Shown here: piece by piece, positions 59,981 through 64,000 of the stretch
How the letters are laid out: every line of letters starts with the position of its first letter
Position numbering within the stretch: position 1 is the stretch's first letter
Assembly: GCA_010093485.1 (NCBI GenBank)
Contig: MU001494.1
Span: forward strand, 766,301 to 830,300
Source of the DNA: Karstenula rhodostoma CBS 690.94
Lineage: Eukaryota; Ascomycota; Dothideomycetes; Pleosporales; Didymosphaeriaceae
Direction of reading: 5' to 3'
DNA length: 64,000 bases
The notes under the pieces: model-generated
Seen by the model: only the letters and a program-made list of their open reading frames with translations
What the model was told of the DNA's origin: nothing
Databases searched by the model: none
Position numbers and translations under genes: made by a program

Positions 59981-62900
59981 CTAGTTGCCCTGGCCCAAGA
60001 AGCCACGCAGCGCACTCTCGATGTGATTATCGTCGATAGGCGTAGCATCCTGTGATTGACCCTGCTGACCCTGCTGGACACCGCCCCGAGGCGAGACGGA
60101 AGAGCTATTCACCCGCGGTGCTTGACCTGGAATGTGACTGGCCACACTACCCGGGATAGGCCGAGATGCAGGGTACGGTTGCGACGCCCCGCTCGTAGGT
60201 TGGAAACCTGGGCGCGGACCCTGCATATGCTGCCCCGTACTCGGATCATACATCGTTGCTGGCGGACGTACAAGATTTGTTGGCCCGTAATTCGCCGGCG
60301 GCATTCCGCCAGCCTGCATCACCGCCTTCTCCCTCTCTTTCTTCTTCCCCTGAACGAGCGTACCCTTCACACCACGCAGATATTTGACCGCTAGGTCGAC
60401 CAGCTCTTTCCTCTCAGGTGAAATCTTCAGCGCCTGCAGCATCTCCCGGACCTGGGTCTCGGATTTGATATGTGGACATGTGCGGCCGATGCCGTAGTGA
60501 GCTAGACCACAGAGACCACAGTGCTCGACGCCAGAGACTTTGAGCTCACAAGCACCTCGCGGATGCTGTTTGTGGCAGGCGGGGCAAGTGAAGAGAGGGA
60601 ATTGGCTGTAGCCAGCCTCGTGCGGAGAGCGGATGGGCATCTGGACGCGTTCGAAAGGTTTGACTGGCGGACGGGCGTTAGTTTGCTTCTGCGGCGATTG
60701 TAGCTCCGGTTCTTGAACGAGGTCTTCTAGAGTGAGATCGACAACCTCTGAAAGGGGTCGAGGGGCTTTCGCGACGGTGACTGTTCCATATTTGTCCTCG
60801 TCGCGAACCTGCTCGAGCTTTGAGATTCGGCGCGCACCTGTCTTGCCTTTCACAACTTTGCCAGGAGAGAGCGTGATAGCAGGGAAGGTGCCGCGATCTT
60901 TGACTTTGGAGTTGGACTTGGATTTGGGGGTGGACTTTGGGGTGGACTTTGAAGAAATTCGGGACGCACCTGCGCTGTTTTGCTTGTACAGCGACTTGTT
61001 GACCGCAGCACTCGTGCTTCGTCGGCGAGCAGTATCGTCTCCAAGATTAGCCGCTTCAGCTTGAGCCTCTTCAGCGCCACTGGCTTGATCTTCCGATTGC
61101 TCGTCTTCGGTATCAGCTTGGAAGTCGGTATCCTCTTCAGAGCGATCTTTCTTCTTTTTCAAACGCTTGTCCACCTTGACGCGCTTGACAGGCGAACCAG
61201 GGAGGCTATCATTGTCACTACCCTCGGCTGCTTTCCTCGCCTCCTCAGTCTCGTAGTTGACGGCCTGTCTTTGGTTAGTGGGTTTCTGTCTGCCTCCCCG
61301 CATGACTTACCATCCTAGCGCGCTTTCCTCGGCCCAGAGCCTCAGCCCTTGCAAGCGCTTCAGCGGCCGCAAGCTCTCGACGCTCTTTCAGAATCTTGTC
61401 CCATACACCAGGGTCAGGAGGAGCGACCTCATCATCCGCTGTATCCAGATTCTCTTGGAGGGTACCTTGATCATTTGCCCAAACGCGAGCGAAGCTGAAC
61501 TGAGACTCAGCCGAATTGTCGCTGCTTGTCTTGGTGTTTTCGATTTGACTGCGATCCAGAAGCTTGTCGATTGACGCGTCGTCGTAGCGGATATCGTGGT
61601 CGGCATTGTCATCTTTGAATAGCTCGGCTGCTCCAAACTTCAGGATCGATTCCACGTCCTTTTCATCAATATCCTCTTCGCCTAGTTGCTCGACCACGAC
61701 ATGATCAAGGGCCATCTTCTTCCGGCCCATCTGGACGATCTTCTCCTCGACACTCGTTCGTGTCATGAGCTGGAAACACAGCACCTTGTTCTTTTGACCG
61801 ATTCGATGTGCCCGCGAGATAGCTTGGAGATCCTGATGAGGGTTGAAATCTGGATCAAGGATAATAACTGTATCCGCCGTTGCGAGATTGATACCGACAC
61901 CGCCTGCTCGCGTCGAAAGCAGGAAGGCAAAGAGTGGTGAGTCTGGAGCATTGAACTGATCGATACGTTTCTGCTTCTCCAAGGAGCCCATTGTGCCATC
62001 GAGACGCTGATATGCCATCTGCATCCCATCCATGAAATCTTCAATGATGCTGAGCATGTCTAGAAATTGACTGAAGATAAGAACCCGATGGCCACGTTCT
62101 TTGAGCTTTGGCAGTAGAAGCTCAAGAAGTTGAAGTTTGGCCGACGCCTCAACCAGGTTGCGGTGCGACATTGCAGCAATGTCAGTGCGCTCCTCAATTT
62201 CGCGACTGTACACAAACGGATGACACAAACATTTCCGAAGCTGCATAAGGATGTTGCTGAGATTCGCTCGTTCCTGAGTTTTCAAGTTACCAGTCGTGAA
62301 TAAAGCCTTGAGGAGCTCGGGGTTTCTCGCAAGAATAGACTTGTAAACGTTCTTTTGCAGCACACTCATGGATATGGGTACAATGACTTGGCCTAACGGA
62401 GGTAGGAACGTAAGGACCTGCGCTTTCGTGCGGCGAAGGATGTACGGACGGATCTGCTCGTGCAATTCTCGGACGTTCTCTGCGGTCATTTCTGCGTACT
62501 TTTCCTCAAGCTCTGCTGCGTTGATGGTCTCGTCTAGGAATTGAAGGAGGTTGAATAATTCCCTGGCATTATTTTGAAGAGGGGTACCAGTCAGAAGCAG
62601 CCGAAACGGTGCTCTAATAGCGGTGAGAGCGCCGTAAAGCTGGCTCTTGTCATTCTTGAGACGCTGCCCTTCGTCAATGATGAGACCTGCCCAACTAACG
62701 CTCTTGAATATTCGTCGAGAACTGTCATCAGTGGCCGTCTCGTAAGAGGTTACGACAATATGGGCCCGAAGATCTTTGGAGCCCTCAGGAAACATCTCGT
62801 ATTTCTTCGCCATTTCACGAGCGGCTGAAGAACCGAAGTAGGTCACCACGCGTAACGACGGAACCCACTGCTTGATTTCTCGACGCCAATTGGCACACGT

Positions 62901-64000
62901 AGAATTGGGAACGACGACCAGGAACGGAAAGCAGCTATGCTCCTCTATGAGCGTAGCCATAAATGCAATGACTTGGATCGTCTTGCCGAGACCCATTTCA
63001 TCTGCAAGAATGCCATTCTTCTGATCGTACCACTGGTAGTAAAGCCAGTTTAGCCCTTCCAGCTGGTACTTCATGAGTTCTCCGCCAACAAGACATTCCG
63101 GTTGCTTCTTCTTCTCCAAGTTGGCGAATGGCCCAGAACGAGCCTTCTCTATGCGAGCTTTCAGCGGACCTTGTTTCGGGTAGCGGATGTAGCGGCCAGC
63201 GACCCAATCATTGTAGGCAGTAACGAAGTCTAACCATCGGTCGCCGTCCTCGGAGGTCGGAACTCTCTCCCATACAGCGTCCTCGTACCCAAGACCTTTG
63301 TACTTGATGAGACCCTTGTCCACCTCTTTGATACGAGCCTTGTCGATTTCCTCGCTCCGGACTTCCACATAGCTAGTGTATTTGATATCGAGAACGATAT
63401 CGATGCGGAGGTATTCCTCGGGGATTGCGTCTTCGGTTCGCATCTTAGGGCCTTCTTCCCGCTTGAAGAACGATTTGCGCATAGCGGCGGCCGTGACACC
63501 CCAGGTCCAAGCACCAGAGAACCATGCTGCTTGGAAATACGATTGACCATCCCACTTGATTAGGTACTGTTTTTCGTCTTCGTTCACCTCGTCGCACGGA
63601 GTGCCAGGATGGTATGTTTCCACGTCTGACGGTCGCCAAGCAACGAGACCTCCGACCTTCTGCTCTTTAGTGTCGGCGCACTCCTTGCACATCCAAGACT
63701 TGGAATACTCTGTGAATCGTTCGTCGGCAGTCTCATCTTCGTCGCGAGCAAGATCCCTGGAATAAGGCGTAAGAGCTGGTAAGTGATGGTAATGCCATGG
63801 ACGCGAGCAGCGTGTACAGCGAAACATGACGTTGGAAGCATTATTGATGAGGTTGGAAGGGACATCGGTAATGGGATCCAGTCCGTCGTTCTCGTCTCTA
63901 TCTTTCTGTTCTTGCACCGTGGTCTTGCGACGGCGAAAGGGCTGGCAGGCTGGCCCAGGATGACGGCAATCTTGACATATGGCAAGATCCGGAGCAGTGG
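59981..64000 (-). CDS. MIT1: CHD-type chromatin remodeller, Mit1-like (5' end beyond window)
   Basis: SNF2-family ATPase like S. pombe Mit1, the remodelling subunit of the SHREC silencing complex. Exons visible: from beyond 64000 to 61311, and 61264-59981, with a 46-nt intron; the frame is open to the right edge, so the N-terminus is missing. In order: a PHD-like zinc segment (AICQDCRHPGPAC, RCTRCSRPWHYHHLPAL, WMCKEC), chromodomain-like sequence (QYLIKWDGQSYFQAAWF, LIKYKGLGYEDAVWERV), then the ATPase with NGILADEMGLGKTIQVIAF, IIDEGQRLKND (DEGQ box), LLTGTPLQNNARELFNLLQF, RVLIFSQFLDML, LLSTRAGGVGINLATADTVI and ISRAHRIGQKNKV. The C-terminal part is charged and ends with a cysteine cluster (CPACHKQHPRGAC, HCGLCGLAHYG, CPH) before a Pro/Gln-rich tail. 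It converges with the helicase gene. Confidence 0.93.

Overview
The window is nuclear DNA of a filamentous ascomycete (Pezizomycotina). The evidence is short GT-AG introns (mostly 47-75 nt) with CTAAC/CTGAC-type branch sites, fungal-only families (fungal transcription factor domain, HET-type protein, PDR-type ABC transporter, MRJP-like secreted protein) and mixed gene orientation without operons. A dothideomycete would fit, but that is an inference and no genus is claimed. All exon models were built by hand from reading frame, splice signals and family conservation, and each sums to a whole number of codons.

Layout. 1-9 kb: UBC8 (E2, minus, with an extraordinary set of microexons), panB (pantothenate synthesis, plus), ATG12 (autophagy, minus), DBF4 (Cdc7 kinase regulatory subunit, minus). 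9-22 kb: an unknown protein, a protein resembling the part of HET proteins outside the HET domain, a small RING protein with two aspartates at zinc-ligand positions, a fungal transcription factor whose Zn2Cys6 cluster is half missing, and a 1065-residue F-box-like cysteine-rich protein. 23.7-31.7 kb: the most accessory-looking part, a flavin-dependent halogenase followed on the same strand by an eight-exon PDR/ABCG transporter, with no PKS or NRPS in the window. 33-43 kb: PEP carboxykinase, a secreted MRJP/yellow-like protein with a problematic intron, the C3HC zinc-finger protein (RSM1/NIPA family) divergent from MET22 (3'-phosphoadenosine phosphatase), and a PLC-like phosphodiesterase. 43-54.5 kb, all minus: a TAPT1/EMP65 membrane protein, a RING protein with C-terminal membrane segments, two tandem paralogues of a family I do not recognise (conserved N-domain plus coiled coil), and a protein with a Cys/His-containing core and a lysine-rich tail. 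56.9-64 kb: an SF1 (MOV10/SDE3-like) RNA helicase and a CHD-type remodeller like S. pombe Mit1, whose 5' end lies beyond the right edge.

Most genes are ordinary housekeeping loci with no shared pathway. The halogenase-transporter pair is the only likely functional unit (making a halogenated product and exporting it). The strongest unusual signal is UBC8, where keeping the conserved E2 sequence requires internal exons of 8, 3 and 1 nucleotides between canonical introns. Next are the tandem paralogues of unknown function, the MRJP gene whose best intron ends in GG, and an acidic micro-ORF overlapping the helicase stop codon by ATGA.
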